Shown here: positions 31,495-32,067 of the stretch, in pieces
Layout of the letters: every line of letters begins with the position of its first letter
How positions within the stretch are numbered: the stretch's first letter is position 1
Origin: an uncultured Armatimonadota bacterium
GTDB taxonomy: Bacteria; Armatimonadota; UBA5829; DTJY01
Direction: 5' to 3'
NCBI GenBank assembly: GCA_937875395.1
Contig: CALNCU010000127.1
Coordinates: 1-32,067, forward strand
Length of the DNA stretch: 32,067 bases
Position numbers and translations under genes: made by a program
Notes under the pieces: generated by a model
What the model was told of the DNA's origin: nothing
The model's database searches: none
The model's input: only the letters and a program-made list of their open reading frames with translations

Positions 31495-32067
31495 CTAACC
31501 AATAATAGCGAGTCGGGTGAGATCTACCTGGTTTTTGAGCGGGAGGCCGTTTGCATACGCCTCAATATCGTCTGCCACGTGCGTGCCTATGCGCAGCCTG
31601 TTGTTTGCAAGAACCCCGGCAATGTGGGGGGTAAGCATAACGTTGCTCAGTGTTCTGTACGGATGGTTAAGCGGGCAGGGCTCCGGGCTGGTTACATCCA
31701 GGCAGGCAATAAAACGCCCCTTGTTTAGTTCCTCTACAAACTCCGGTTCGTTTATAAGGTCTGCGCGGGCGGTGTTAATAAATAGCGCCCCATCATGCAG
31801 AAGCGCAAAGTGGCTGCCCCTCAGCATACCCTTTGTCTCTTCAGTGCTGGGAGCATTGAGAGAGACGATTGAACACCGTGAGAACAGCTCGTCCAGCGTA
31901 TCTACCTTAACAGCACCGGCGGATAATGCCTGTTCTGATGAGCAATAAGGATCATAGGTGAAGATGCTGCAATCAAAGTTCTTCAACAGGTGGGCCAGGT
32001 GCCGCCCCACTTTGCTCATGCCTATGATGCCTATATTTTTGCGGTATAGCTCAAATGCGCCGCCAAA
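31495..32067 (-). CDS. D-2-hydroxyacid dehydrogenase, NAD-binding part (5' end outside window)
   Basis: The frame is open to the window edge, giving the last ~190 residues. They cover the Rossmann domain: NIGIIGMSKVGRHLA is the dinucleotide loop, in which the middle Gly of G-x-G-x-x-G is Ser. FTYDPYCS has the Asp that contacts NAD ribose. The catalytic residues are the Arg in NTARADLINEPEF, the Glu in SPEPCPLNHP and the His in LTPHIAG. The family reduces 2-keto acids or oxidises D-2-hydroxyacids, including phosphoglycerate; the substrate cannot be set from this half. It is upstream of, and probably cotranscribed with, the large secreted protein, so a link to sugar-acid breakdown is possible. 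Confidence 0.9.
   Translation of the reverse strand, partial: FGGAFELYRKNIGIIGMSKVGRHLAHLLKNFDCSIFTYDPYCSSEQALSAGAVKVDTLDELFSRCSIVSLNAPSTEETKGMLRGSHFALLHDGALFINTARADLINEPEFVEELNKGRFIACLDVTSPEPCPLNHPYRTLSNVMLTPHIAGVLANNRLRIGTHVADDIEAYANGLPLKNQVDLTRLAIIG

Overview
The window is bacterial chromosome with a mid-range G+C content (by eye, low-to-mid 50s percent). It is densely packed with short operons on both strands, typical Shine-Dalgarno sites and several sigma-70-type promoters. A SigH-type sigma factor, an ECF sigma/anti-sigma pair, an Rsb-like partner-switching pair, a UBA-DUF4342 protein, and large secreted proteins with CBM4/9-like domains and a glycoside-hydrolase-like barrel suggest an environmental, polysaccharide-associated bacterium. 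Armatimonadota or a related phylum is my best guess, but no marker here fixes the phylum. No phage block, CRISPR array or complete insertion sequence is visible.

Layout. 1-575: the 3' end of a carbohydrate-binding protein, then a REP-like palindrome. 704-1505 (minus): a LysM membrane protein overlapping a degenerate RNase H-fold protein. 1749-5699 (plus): a promoter and larE-larB-larC, the nickel-pincer nucleotide cofactor pathway, followed closely by queG (queuosine). 5779-6088: a DUF378 membrane protein and a good terminator. 6089-7531 (minus): a Pro/Gly-rich small protein, hairpin-forming repeats, a DUF2795 protein and an HExxH metallopeptidase. 7616-7708 (minus): tRNA-Ser(GGA) with its own promoter. 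7791-10366 (minus): a zinc-ribbon membrane protein, a DUF2752 protein and a GT39-type glycosyltransferase. 10504-13238 (plus): a consensus promoter, a phosphomannomutase/phosphoglucomutase and serS. 13270-14890 (minus): an ECF sigma factor and an anti-sigma factor with TPR. 15096-17590 (plus): a double-SIS sugar isomerase-like protein and a CHASE2 membrane protein without an output domain. 17695-20587 (minus): a HAMP-GAF-PAS-PP2C phosphatase and a STAS-HATPase fusion. 20733-21557 (minus): a secreted unknown. 21766-23772 (plus): MarC, AmmeMemoRadiSam B (Memo-like) and a CvpA-like protein. 24025-26158 (plus): UBA-DUF4342, SigH-like sigma and dGTPase. 26291-27566 (plus): a zinc-ribbon protein, a terminator and a rhomboid protease. 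27643-32067 (minus): a D-2-hydroxyacid dehydrogenase (5' end outside the window) and a 1266-residue secreted CBM/TIM-barrel protein.

Themes. Three sigma-related circuits lie within about 12 kb: ECF sigma/anti-sigma, a partner-switching pair without a visible cognate sigma, and a SigH-like factor. The most unusual items are the STAS-HATPase fusion with a degraded ATP-binding G1 box next to its likely phosphatase; the catalytically degenerate RNase H-like protein overlapping a LysM gene; LarE with a three-cysteine pattern in an operon without larA; and hairpin-forming repeats at 6490-6640. All calls come from reading the sequence; no database search was run.
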